A stretch of DNA of 64,000 nucleotides, taken from NCBI GenBank assembly GCA_028551475.1, contig CM052356.1, positions 15,341,884-15,405,883 of the forward strand, read 5' to 3'. The stretch is from Casuarina equisetifolia (taxonomy: Eukaryota; Streptophyta; Magnoliopsida; Fagales; Casuarinaceae). The notes under the pieces are model-generated. The model did no database searches and was not told the DNA's origin. It saw only the letters and a list, made by a program, of their open reading frames with translations. The position numbers were made by a program, and so were the translations under genes. This document shows positions 25,219-35,942 of this stretch, one piece after another; position 1 is the first letter of the stretch, and each line of letters opens with the position of its first letter.

Positions 25219-25397
25219 TAATGTGGGAGCAATTATGCTAGTCCATGCTAATGGCCCAACCCATATATTGATTGTTCTAGCAATTATATCTTTGGGTCTA
25301 AGAAGCCCAAACTTAAAGGACATTTTAATGATTCTCTAGTAATGTTGATGTGTTTAGGACTCCTTAACTATGTTGTTTTAGTATTATTAAATTTCAA
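25219..25397 (+). repeat. left arm of a large inverted repeat enclosing plastid DNA
   Basis: About 179 bp that reads, as reverse complement, in 25909-26087 with about 87 percent identity by eye. Shared blocks include GCTAGTCCATGCTAATGGCCC and AAGAAGCCCAAACTT. The arm ends where the 5S-like sequence begins. Outside lies GTTCC (25214-25218), also found directly after the right arm. Confidence 0.85.
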
Positions 25398-25518
25398 TAT
25401 TCTAGTGTCCTAGGCATAGAGGAACCACACCAATCCATCCCGAACTTAGTGGTTAAACTTTACTGCGGTGATGATACTATAAGGGAGGTCTTGCGGAAAA
25501 ATAGCTTGATGCCAGGAT
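25398..25518 (+). pseudogene. rrn5: plastid-derived 5S rRNA pseudogene
   Basis: About 121 bp matching chloroplast 5S rRNA (GTGTCCTAGGC, CCACACCAATCCATCCCGAA, GCGGAAAAATAGC) with scattered transitions such as GCGTAG to GCATAG. It lies in nuclear sequence and is not expected to serve ribosomes. Confidence 0.88.
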
Positions 25519-25771
25519 GATAAAAATAAAAAGCTTAACACCTTTCATTCTTATTTCTTTTCAATATGTGAAAAAAAAAAATGAAAAGGTCATCTTATTC
25601 AAAACCCCAATTATGAAACCCCTTCTCTCCCACTTCATGCCTTGGAACATACCATTCTTATTATTATAGAGATAGAGGTGCTTTCACATCTTCTTAACTT
25701 GAAATGGTTTAGAAGAGGAAAGGTTATTTTTTTAGGATACTCCCAGGAACAAATCTGGTGGAGATAGGGTG

Positions 25772-25845
25772 GGGCTTGTAGCTCAAAGGATTAAAGCACG
25801 TGGCTATAAACCACGGTGTCGGGGGTTCAAATCCCTCCTTACCCA
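25772..25845 (+). pseudogene. trnR-ACG: plastid-derived tRNA-Arg(ACG) pseudogene with altered anticodon
   Basis: 74 bp that folds as a cloverleaf. The anticodon stem CGTGG/CCACG encloses the loop CTATAAA. The chloroplast gene has CTACGAA, so the anticodon ACG has become ATA through C-to-T and G-to-A at one CpG. The acceptor stem is also weakened (GGGCTTG against TTACCCA side). Confidence 0.88.
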
Positions 25846-25908
25846 TAACTGGCCAAAAAGGAAAGGGCTTTTCCCTTAGGGAATGGAAACTCTGGATAAT
25901 AGAAATCT

Positions 25909-26087
25909 TGACAATTTAAGAATCTTAAAACAACATTATTAAGGAATCCTAAACATATCAAAATTTTTAGAGAATCTTTGGAATGTCCTTCAAGTTTGGG
26001 CTTCTTGGACCCAAAGATGTAATTGCTAGGACACTCAACATATGGGCTGGGCCATTAGCATGGACTAGCGTAGTTGCTCCTGCATTA
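25909..26087 (-). repeat. right arm of the inverted repeat
   Basis: Reverse complement of 25219-25397 at about 87 percent identity, mostly transitions. It is followed directly by GTTCC (26088-26092), matching the five bases left of the other arm. This may be a target duplication. Confidence 0.85.
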
Positions 26088-26092
26088 GTTCC

Positions 26093-27921
26093 ATTAGACA
26101 TAAAACTCCATTAAGTCCCCTCCTCTCATCAATTCCTATTCATTCATGGCTTGCTTAAGGTTGTAAATCTCTGATCTAGTAATTTTGGCAAAAGATTTTT
26201 GCAAATCACTCCAAATTTAAGTCATTTTGAATTTGAGAATTAATCCTTCAAGGCTCAAATGAATAAAATTGATGAGCCATGTTTTGATGGTGGTGTGACA
26301 CTAGTCCCAATGGTGTACTAATTTTTAATTATCAACCAAATATGGCAATTTTTCATTAACAAACCCAAAATTCTCTTTTTTGCTAAGCTTTTTGGGAACT
26401 AGACAACTAGTTACCAAACTTGTTATTGTCATTGTGTATGTGTCGTCGTAAAGGGAAGTTGCAATGCCAGTTAGAGCTTCTTGCAATTCAAGCATGGTGG
26501 ATGTGGGTTAAGATTTTTAGTGACACCATTATAATTTTTACAAAATAATGGGGGCAAGAGTGTAATTTCATTCTTTAGACAATATCCTAAAAGATACAAT
26601 TGTTGTGAAAGGCTAAGATATATTTAAATTCTCAACTCTAATTTGTATATCCTTTGGATGCAAAAAGGAATGTTTCAAAGAGTGAAAGCTAGCTCCAATA
26701 TCATGTCTTAAGACAAAAGAAAAGAGAAAATGAACTAGTTGGGAGATTTTAATTATAGTGACTTTATTATGTCTTACAATGTACATTGCTATAGTTTATT
26801 AATTTTCTTTTAATAACCCAAAACCACCACTAACTTTGTTTGATAGCTTAAACTACGGAACAATGACTCATCCCAAAACATGCTCAAGTCAATCAAAAAT
26901 GTAATTGAAGGGATTCAAGCCCAAGATACTTACTTCACAAGATCTTCCACATTACTACTATTATTAATGTAAATTAATCTTAAAATTTCTTACATAGCAA
27001 CTAATTACATAAGGAAAATAGACATATAACTATGTACAACATTATAGCATGCATATTCTAGAAAAGTTAACATTTAATTCACCAAATCTAGAATATTGCA
27101 TCTTTTCCCAATGACTTCTTTTATCTCATTTAATTTGCATTTATTTTCTCAACTATAAGTTTCATTGAAAGTGTTTCAAATTTTATTTCCCATCATGCTA
27201 AAACAATATGCAATTTTGACCACACTAAAACAACATTTAGGTTGCATATTTTAAATACTACATGTCATCCTTGCTTTTCTCCGTTTTCTTTTTCTGTTTG
27301 TATTTTAAAAGTATGTCATTTAGGCCATTTAATGCAACATGTTATAGTTAAAATTTAAATAAAAAAATTATTTAATTCTTTAGAAAACCTAGCATGTTTA
27401 AGCCAAAATGTCATTAGTTACAATTTAAATGATATTTCATTTAGTTCTTTAGAAAACCTAATGTTGTGAATATTTTATTTATAACTCACACATCCATACA
27501 TGCATTTGGTGTCAAACCTCGACCTAAGGATTGGTGGCACTTTCTGGTTTACCAGTAAGCCTTGCAACTATATAAATGTTAATTGAGTATCATATATTTG
27601 CTTGATTTTGTTGTTCATTCTTATCTAATTGAACCTAAATTTCATGTTTGTCTTAAAACATATTTGAATTTTGGAAGTGAGAGAACCAAAAGGAAAATAA
27701 AGGAAAGTTGCTTAACAAATCAATTAGCCCATAATTTTCTTTTTCCACAACTTTTGTTTAAGATAGACAAAATGGGTTTATATGTATTTTAAAAAACCAA
27801 TTGGTGAAGAAGAACATAACAAGGATGCATGCATGAAGAAGTTAACAAAAACAAGATTCTTTAACCATCTTTCTTCATTGGCATTAGTTCCCATAGGTGT
27901 AGTATAAAATATATAGAAATG
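26093..27921. other. intergenic, AT-rich
   Basis: No gene, RNA or clear repeat seen before the second Copia element. Confidence 0.45.
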
Positions 27922-28431
27922 TGTTGCGATATTTCCAATAATGTTAATAGTGTGCTTGATGGCTGCTACTTGGAGTCATCTTAGTAAGACTATAAAGTAG
28001 GTGAGAAGTAAATGTGTTGGCTTTCCCTTTCTCATAAAGAATCCATTACTCTATGAAACCAGAGGTGGGCAAAAGCTTGAATGACAAGATGGCAAAAATC
28101 TTGAAGAGCTTAAGGAAATCGTCGACTCTAGAAAATAAGTATTATGTAGGTTCATTATTATCAATTGCTTTTAAAATTAGTATAAGTATGGGTGTTGTTT
28201 ATCTTTTGTTTGTATGGGTTTAGGAGCAATCTACTTTGTTTTGTTTTAATCTTGATGTATCAAACGTTTTTATGTTGAAATCAAGTTTGAGATTGTTCCA
28301 TGGTTCTTTTTTACTTTGATATTCTTATAGTTAGATTAAAACTGTAGAAAATGGGACTCTTTGTTCCTCTTGTTGAAAGTTAAACTGTCTAATAAGTGTC
28401 TCAGGTAGGGAAATCTTTTTTTTTTCTATTA
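27922..28431 (+). repeat. 5' LTR of the second Copia element
   Basis: Begins TGTTGCGATA and ends TTCTATTA. It pairs with 32491-33010 and is clearly diverged, by eye more in the first half. No classic initiator-Met primer site follows; the next bases are GTAGTTTCAAAG. Confidence 0.88.
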
Positions 28432-28497
28432 GTAGTTTCAAAGAACAAGGTTCTTGATCATATCTAGGTTAATCTTAGGTTTTGTAAAACAATAGCT

Positions 28498-29262
28498 TTG
28501 TCATTTGGGTATTTGAGTTCTTTAGGGGTTTCTTCAATCCCCAACTCTCAGTTGCCTTTACCATCATTTGATGGTGACAACTATCATTTTTGGTTAGTAA
28601 AAATGACTATGTACTCTAAATGGAAAGGTCTCTGGGAAGTAGTGGAAGATAGTCTGACAAATGAAAAGGAACTCTTTTTTATTGAAAAAGAGAAACACAA
28701 CAAGAACCAAGACAAGGAGTTGAAGGTGTTGCTGGTCATGTAGTTAGATATGGTGGACACGATGTTCAAGAAGATTCCTCATACTACAACTGCATATGAG
28801 GCATGGAAATCCTTGAAGAATGAATACTTAAGTATTCCAAAGGTACGACAAGTTAAGATTCAAGCCTTGAAAAAAAAGTTAAAATTGTTGAAAATGGGTG
28901 ACAATGAATCCATAGTAGATTATTATGTTCATGTTAGTCATGTTGTTAGTCAAATGAGGAGTCTTAGGGAGGATTTTCTTGAAAGGTGTGTTATGGAAAA
29001 ACGATTGATAAGTTTGAACAAGAAGTTTGATTCAACAGTTAGAACCCTAGAAGAGACTAAAGATTTTACCAATATGACAACAATTGAGTTGATGGGGTTC
29101 TTAAAAGCATTCGAGAAAAGGACTACTAGGAGAAAAGAAAAAGGATCTTTAGAGACAACCTTTAAAACTAGGCTAGCCATAGAACCTTCAAAACCTAGTG
29201 AAAGGGAGAAAAAGGTAAAGTATCCACCATGCAATGTTTGTAAAAAAAACAAATCATCTTGA
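28498..29262 (+). pseudogene. gag remnant of the second Copia element
   Basis: Two frames split by a stop at 28741. The N-terminal block LPLPSFDGDNYHFWLVKMT is typical of plant Copia gag (DUF4219/UBN2 type). AYEAWKSLKNEYLS and a lysine-rich end follow. A knuckle-like NCSEFGHVEKEC lies at about 29300-29335 in broken frame. Confidence 0.85.
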
Positions 29263-29428
29263 AAAATATTGTTGGCAGAAGGGTAAGTCGTAGTATAGAA
29301 ATTGTTCCGAGTTTGGGCATGTAGAAAAGGAGTGCAAGTTTAGGCAAAATCAAGTAGTTAATTATTCTGATGAGAAGAAGGATGATGATATATTATTTTA
29401 TGTTTGACATTTTGCTATAAGGAGTGAT

Positions 29429-32280
29429 TTGGATGTTTGGTATGTTAATAGTGGGTGTAGCAATCACATGGGTAAAGATGCTAGGATGTTTAGCATGTTG
29501 GATAAGTTTGCTAAGTCTCATGTCAAGTTAGGCAATGATGAGTTGCTGAAGGTTGAGGGAAGAAGTGATATTATCATTCAAACAAATGTAGGTCCAAAGA
29601 TCTTAAAGGATGTGTTGTTAGTTCCTAGTCTTACATTAAATTTGTTAAATGTGGGGCAGATGACAGAGAATGGATATATTTTACTATTTAAGAATAGGAG
29701 TTGCCACATCTTTGATCAAAATGACTACACAAATGAGTTAGTGAAAATTGAAATGGTAAGTCATAGGAGTTTTCCTATTATATTGTAGCTTGATTCTCCA
29801 AGAGCATTGAAAGTAGTAGAAGATAAGAGTTGGCTTTGGCACATGTGGTTTGGGCATTTAAATTTTAAAACTTTCAAAGATTTGCATGAAAAGAAAATGG
29901 TAGTTGAATTGCCAACAATAGCAATTATAGAAAGTGTATGTGGTGGTTGTGCATTAGGAAAAAGTCATAGAAAGCCTTTTCCTATGGGCAATGGTAGAAA
30001 TACTTTAAACCTTTTAGATTTAGTACATTCTTATGTATGTGGACCTATGAGGATTGAAACTTGTGAAGGAAAAAAAAATATTTTTTGACATTCATTGATG
30101 ATTGTACTAGGATGGGATGGGTTTATTTCTTGAGAGAAAAATCAAAGGTATTTAGTATTTTTAGAAGATTTAAAGCACTGGTGGAAAAAGAATCAAGGAA
30201 AAATATAAAAGTACTAAGGAGTGATCAAGAGGTGAGTATACATCCAAGGAATGGGAAAGTTTATATGTTGAGGAGGAGATAATGCATTAGTTTTTTGTTC
30301 TTTTTAGTCCTGAACAAAATGGTGTTCGTGAGAGAAGAAATAAGACAATCATGGAGATGGCTAGGTGCTTGATAAAAGAAAAGAGAATGCCAAAAATATT
30401 TTAGGGGGAGGTAATGTACATTGGAATTCATATATTGAATACAAGCCTAACAAAATCACTAAATGGTAAGACTCCTTATGAAGCTTGGACTGAAAAAAAA
30501 AAAAAAAAACCTTCAATGGAGCATTTTAGGGTATTTGGATCAATTTGTTATATTCATGCATAAGATTATTTAAGAAGTAAACTTGAGAAAAAGGTTGAAA
30601 AGGGTATATTGTTGTGATATAGTGCACTATCTAAAAGATATAGAGTTTGTAATATGGAACAACAGAAGTTAGTGATTTGTAAAGATGTTTTTTTTTATGA
30701 GAAAGTTACATGGGATTGGGAAGGAAATAAAATTGTGTACCAGAATTCTAGTATACCAAGTGAATAGGAAGAAGGTGAAATGATGAGTGATGTTTAATGA
30801 GCAAAAATGTCTTCTCTACCAAAAGAAAAGATTCCCACAACTACTACAGAATCTCCAAACTTGGTCAAACCAACAAGTAGAGAAGCAACAAAAGAAGAAT
30901 CCTTGAAGGTCTCACCAAAATCTAATTGGTAGATGAGCACTCTTGTAAAAATGAGGTCTGTAAAAGACTTGTATGAAAGTTGCAATCTCATAGCATCTAA
31001 ACCTGCTCGGTTTAAAGATAGAACATTGGTTAAAGAATGGAGGAAGGCAATGAGAGAAAAGATTGACATTATTAGAAAAAATAACACTTGGGAACTAGTA
31101 AAATTACCAAAGAACAAGGAAACAATAAGTGTCAAGTGGTTTACAAAGTAAAGATTGATGTTGTTGGGAATATTGTAAAGTATAAAGCTAGATTGGTTGT
31201 GAAGGGGTATTCTCAAAAGGCTAGAGTGGACAATTCAAAAATATTTGCACATGTTGCTTAAATGGAAACAATAAGGTTAATTGTTGCTATTGTTGCACAA
31301 CACCAATGGAGGATCTTTCAATTAGATATAAAGTCAACCTTCCTTAATGGAGAAATAAAAGAAGAGATCTATATTGAACAACCTAAAGGGTTTGAAGAAG
31401 TTGGAAAGTAAGACAAGTTGTTAAGGTTGAAGAAAGCACTATATAGGTTAAAGCAAGCACCATGAGCCTAGTACAACAAAATCAATCAATATTTCACTTA
31501 GCAAGGGTTTAACAGAAGCCTTAGTGAGCCTACTTTGTTTACCAAAGGTAAAGATAATTCACTTTTGATTGTTTCTTTGTGTGGATGATTTGTTATTTAC
31601 TCATGGCTATAAAATTGATTTGATGAGGTTTAAAGAAGACATTATGAAAGCTTTTGAGATGAATGACATGGGTGAGATGCATTATTTTCTTGGAATAGAA
31701 GTACAACAAAGTTCCTAAGAAATTTTTTTGTCATAAGGCAAGTTTGCAAAAGTTTTGCTAAAAAGGTTCAATATGCTCTCATGTAAATTGGTTAGTACTC
31801 CTTTTGTACTTAATAACAAGGTAAAAATGACTAATGAATCTACACCGGTAAATAGAAGGCTTTTTAGAAGTTTGATTAAAGGGCTTATGTATCTAACAAC
31901 TACAAGAATGGATATTTTGTTTGGAGTAAACTTGCTATCCTAGTACATGCAGGATCCCACTCAAATCCACTACAATAAGGGAAAGAGAATACTAAGATAT
32001 GTTCAAGGGATGTTGAATTTTGGATTATTGTATAAACCTAACCAAGACTTCCAATTAATTGGTTACTCAAATAATGATCTGGGTGGTTGTTTGGAGGGTG
32101 CAAAAAGAACTATTGGTTATGTGTTCTCTTTAGGTTCTACTGCATTTACTTGGACAAGCAAGAAACAAGACTCAATGGCTCTTTCAATAGTAGAATCCAA
32201 GTATGTTGCCACCTTTGCAATAGCTAATGAGTGTGTTTAGATAAGAAGAATGCTTGGAGAGCTTAGTATTCTTTAAGAAA
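29429..32280 (+). pseudogene. pol remnants of the second Copia element
   Basis: Pieces in order: protease WYVNSGCSNHMGK; pre-integrase HMWFGHLNFKTFKDLHEKK with CGGCALGKSHRKPFP; integrase start FIDDCTRMGWVYFLREKSK; RT KYKARLVVKGYSQ and QLDIKSTFLNGEI; RNase H GYSNNDLGGC and WTSKKQDSMALSIVESKYVA. At least six in-frame stops separate them. Confidence 0.85.
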
Positions 32281-32490
32281 ATGGAAGAATTATGTTTATC
32301 ATTCTTGGACAAAGCACATAGCAATCAAGGTTCACTTTGTAAGGGAAATTGTTGAACAAGGAGAGATAAAACTAAAGCATTGTAGAAGTAAAGAGCAACT
32401 TTCTAATCTACTTACAAAGAGACTAGGAAGACAACACATGAGAAGTTACGAGAAGAAATAGGATTCATTGTTAACACTATTAAGGAGGGG

Positions 32491-33010
32491 TGTGTCGATA
32501 TGTCCGATAGTTTTAACAGTGTGCTTAACGGCTGCCACATGGAGTTATCTTAGTAAGATTGCAAAGTAGGTGAGAAGAAGTAAATGTGCTAGCTTTCCCT
32601 ATCTTGTAAAGAATCCACTACTCTATGAAACCAAAGGCGGGTAGAAGCTTCAATGATGAGATGGCAGAAATTTTGAAGAGCTCAAGGAAATTGTTGACTT
32701 TAGAAGATAAGTATGATGTAGAGTCAGTACTATCAATTGTTTTTGAAATTAGTATAAGTATGGGTGTTGTTTATCTTTTGTTTCTATGGGTTTGGGAGTA
32801 GTCTACTTTGTTTTGTTTTAATCTTGGTGTATCATATGTTGTTCTATTGAAATCAAGGTTGAAAATTTTCCATTGTTCCTCTTTGCTATGATATTCCTAC
32901 AATTTACACTCATTTAGATTAAAACCGTAGAAAGGGGACTCTTTGCTCCTCTGGTTGAGAGTTGAAACTGTCCAATAAGTGTCTCGGGTAGGGAAATCCA
33001 TTTTCTATTA
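32491..33010 (+). repeat. 3' LTR of the second Copia element
   Basis: Preceded by the purine tract TTAAGGAGGGG (32480-32490) and followed by the AAATG target duplication. It begins TGTGTCGATA and ends TTCTATTA. Confidence 0.88.
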
Positions 33011-33084
33011 AAATGCAGGTCAAGAAATTATCAAATTAGTACGAAAATGAAAACACCTCTGGGCGAACAACAGCATAGCCAGAT

Positions 33085-33370
33085 GAAGATAAAGTGAAAA
33101 GGTGCAGAAGTACGCAAATTGATTATGAGAAAACCACACGACATCAGAATGAGATCAATTCAGCACACAGCAAAGAACAAAATACAAAAATGGGGCAAGA
33201 CTTCTTCGTCATTCTCAAAGGAGGAAGAAACATTAGAACCACTACCGAAGCCAAAAAATAGGAGATGCAGAAGGACGTTAATTTATGGGAAACTACGAAA
33301 AGCCCCTCAGCGTGGAGTATGGATGGGCGTCTATTCAGGCACTTCCAATTCAAATTTGTTGCCAAAACGA
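33085..33370 (+). repeat. dispersed repeat, copy A
   Basis: Shares blocks with copies near 34400 and 36440: GATGCAGAAGGACGT, then a GGAGTATGGATGGGCGT stretch and a GGCACTTCC-like end. Divergence is high and the borders are uncertain. Function unknown. Confidence 0.5.
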
Positions 33371-33376
33371 GTTGGT

Positions 33377-34234
33377 GATAGTGTTAGAATAAATTAGTCT
33401 CAAATGAGACTGAACCATAATCTAACATCACTTATAGGTTGAGAATGAGTTAAAAATAGAAAAACAAAATGAGAATAGTGTACCTGAAAATGGCTGCATT
33501 TTTAGTAGGATTTTGGTTAAGATCTTACCCTCTATTGCTTAAGCATGCTAGCAGATGAGAAGTTGGAACTCCGCAATGAAATCAGAGGATCAAAATCACA
33601 AATGGTAGAGAGAAAAATAGCGAAAGAGCGTCTATTTTAACGAACGGGTATAAGCATATTTAAAAGGAGTGATTCCATTTTGTTAAATAAACAAAATAAC
33701 TGATCATTGTGAAATGACTGTTATACCCTTACCATAAGATTGATTCCATATACGGATCCCAATGCACATATTATAAGCTAAAGGGAAGACTTAGTCGATA
33801 TAACATAAAACGTGCTAACTAAATAGTCTTGACACATCACAGTTTTATAAGGTGCACTAAGGTCCACACTGGCTAGCACCATACTTACAATCAAGGTCAA
33901 AATCTGTCTAATTAACTAAACTAATATTTATTACATTAACATACCTTTATAAGAAAATTATTTATGCTCATTGATAAAGCCCACATTACATGAGCTTATA
34001 AAATAAGCTAACAGATAGGTGTCCCCCCCTTGTAACTAACACAGAACTTTCTGATTCTCGGCGTTAAGTTTAATAGGTTAGCTTCATCTTGTGAGTAATA
34101 GCAATTGTTAACTGCTATATTACTCAATTCTGGTTTAAGAAATGGCAATGAGCATTGCAACTGTTTAACTGTCTCCTTAATCTGCTACAAGGAACAATAA
34201 AGATTTAAATAGAAGCCAATAGCCTAACACTATC
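33377..34234. mobile_element. candidate solo LTR or TIR-bounded element
   Basis: An 858-bp segment with perfect 11-bp inverted ends GATAGTGTTAG and CTAACACTATC. The inner TGTTAG...CTAACA fits LTR ends. No target duplication is visible outside, and there is no coding content. An 11-bp inverted match could arise by chance in AT-rich DNA. Confidence 0.35.
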
Positions 34235-34394
34235 TCAGAGAGCATGGAGAGGCTAATTCCTACGCCCTACCCATTATCCTACGAAGCTCAAACCCTATCT
34301 CAATAGTGCGGCGATAAGTCACAAGTGATTGCCTTTTTCTATTATCAAACATCATTACAATGATCCGTATTAGGCATAAATCAAAGGACCAAAT

Positions 34395-34545
34395 GGGAAA
34401 GCAAGGCAGAAGGCGCGAGAAAATGATACGGAAGGATGTGATTTCATTGAGGTTAGAGCAACAGACAAGGACCAAAGAAGACGTCGAGCGCCAATGGCGT
34501 CGTTTGATGGCATCTGTAGACGACAAAAAGAAGAAGTTTTGATAT
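34395..34545 (+). repeat. dispersed repeat, copy B
   Basis: Shares GCAGAAGGCGCGAGAAAATG, an ACGGAAGGATGTGAT block and an ATGGCGTCGTTTG stretch with copy C at 36440-36590, in the same orientation. It lies about 350 bp beyond the 3' end of the helical-repeat exon. Confidence 0.55.
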
Positions 34546-34900
34546 TCTACTAACACAGTAACCTTCAGCGGTTTGAATTCATAATGACGCCAGCAGACGC
34601 TGTAAAAATGGTGCAACCGCTAGCATGCAACCCATTGAGTACGTTGACACAGACCAAGAGAAACTTCCTGAATTCATTTATTTTGTCTTTTTTCCTCCCA
34701 GATGTCTTAATGTACGACATTCAAGAATTACAGTCTCTATTGGCCGCTGCAAAGATTACACTATTATTCTTCCTCGTCTTCTTTATTGCTGAAATTCAAT
34801 TAAGACATTAAGAAGGTGAAAACGAATTTTTTAAGGATAAAAAAAAATGAAAAAGAAAGAGTCAAATGCAAGACAAACGAGCTTACAACAATCATTGCCT

Positions 34901-35933
34901 TCAACCTGGTAGCTCAATTAACTTAAGCGCAGATTTGGCATCAAGCACTCTGATGGCAAGCTCTATGTTGCAGGTAAAGTCGCATTTCTCAAGAATTGAC
35001 GGAAGCCTCTCACGTTCTAACATGTACGACTTGTATAGCTTTATTTCCTCCCCTTCATCTACTCTGAGACCATCGTCCCCAGAACTAAGCGTAACACGAG
35101 AGAGATCTGCAGAACAGCTTTTAAGGAATCTGGCGAAAGCTGGGTCGCTCGCAAAGGTGACCACCAGGTTGCAAAGAGCTACGCAGAGTCTAACATCGCC
35201 TGCGTTTCTTGCGTTGTCCAGAATCGACACCAGGGCTTTAAACAGATTGACGAGTTCGCGAGCTTTGGCCACGGAACCAATAACAATTAATTTGTTTGCC
35301 AACATCACATGGATTGGTTCAACCCGTCGTGATGCGAAGGTAGTACAGACGAGATGCCAAACCATTTCTTTCGATGCTTCAGGGGCATAATTCCACGTGA
35401 AAGTGCCCACCAGGGCCTTTAAGCAGAGCGCTTTGCCATCGCTTAATACTGTTTCATTTTCATCAGGCAAGAACATCCTGAGAGTATCTTCAGAACCAAC
35501 AATAAGTTTGTAGTCCGCCAGCTTAAAGAAATATTCTCCCTCACGACCTTTTTGGTTTTTTGCGTCAGCCATGGTGTATGAGAACGTCCGAAACATGTTG
35601 TCAACGATTTTCTCAAACCTGTACACCCCATGTTGGGAGAAGATGTCCAGTAAAATTTCGACTGCATCAGCCTTGGAGAAGAACTGCGGATATACAGTAT
35701 TTACTGCCATCATTCGCATGATTTGAATCACTCTCTTGGCATCTTCAAAGTTGGTACATTGTCTTCCCTTCTCGTCGTAATTCCTTCGAAGCACAGACAT
35801 TGCGGAAAGAATATTAAACCGGGAAGAGGGTTCGAGGCACTCACGTATGACATTAAACGCAGCCTGCCTCGTTGTAGGTTTTGGGGAGAAGATTTTTGGG
35901 AGCAAATTCTCCACTAGCAACTGGTTGCCTGTC
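34901..35933 (-). CDS. helical (armadillo-like) repeat protein, 3' exon only
   Basis: Minus-strand exon of about 344 codons. An acceptor TTTCAACAG lies at 35942-35934 and the stop is at 34901-34903. The frame continues to the acceptor without an ATG start, so this is a terminal exon. The sequence is helix-rich and leucine-rich, with an ARM/HEAT-like rhythm. Examples are RQAAFNVIRECLEP, ADAVEILLDIFSQHGVYRFE, GKALCLKALVGTF and LVNLFKALVSILDNA. No signal peptide, membrane span or catalytic motif is present. I do not recognise the family. No matching 5' exon was found in the 2 kb upstream, before the divergent SCPL gene. It may be a truncated gene or a captured fragment. The intact frame and GC-richer codons argue for recent or continuing constraint. 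Confidence 0.65.
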
Positions 35934-35942
35934 TGTTGAAAT

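Larger units (their letters stand above)
25398..25905 (+). other. nuclear copy of chloroplast DNA (rrn5-trnR region)
   Basis: Contains a 5S rRNA copy and a trnR-ACG copy in the order, orientation and spacing of the plastid inverted repeat. Differences from the plastid genes that I remember are mostly C-to-T and G-to-A, the mark of nuclear cytosine deamination. The left border coincides with the 5S 5' end. The right border is approximate. Confidence 0.85.
27922..33010 (+). mobile_element. second Ty1/Copia LTR retrotransposon, full length but decayed
   Basis: A 5089-bp element with LTRs of 510 bp (27922-28431) and 520 bp (32491-33010) and a perfect 5-bp target duplication AAATG (27917-27921 and 33011-33015). 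Order is gag (28498-29262), zinc knuckle, protease (about 29429), GAG-pre-integrase and integrase (29807-30500), RT (about 31180-31940), RNase H (about 31947-32280). Many stops are present. The protease motif reads VNSGCSNHM, with Asn for the catalytic Asp. In the zinc knuckle the first Cys is Tyr. It belongs to a different lineage from the first element: gag, LTR length and ends all differ. Confidence 0.92.

Noticed and set aside
25772..25845. Functional nuclear tRNA gene
   Set aside because: The sequence matches chloroplast trnR with decay, sits next to a 5S copy as in the plastid, and has a damaged acceptor stem.
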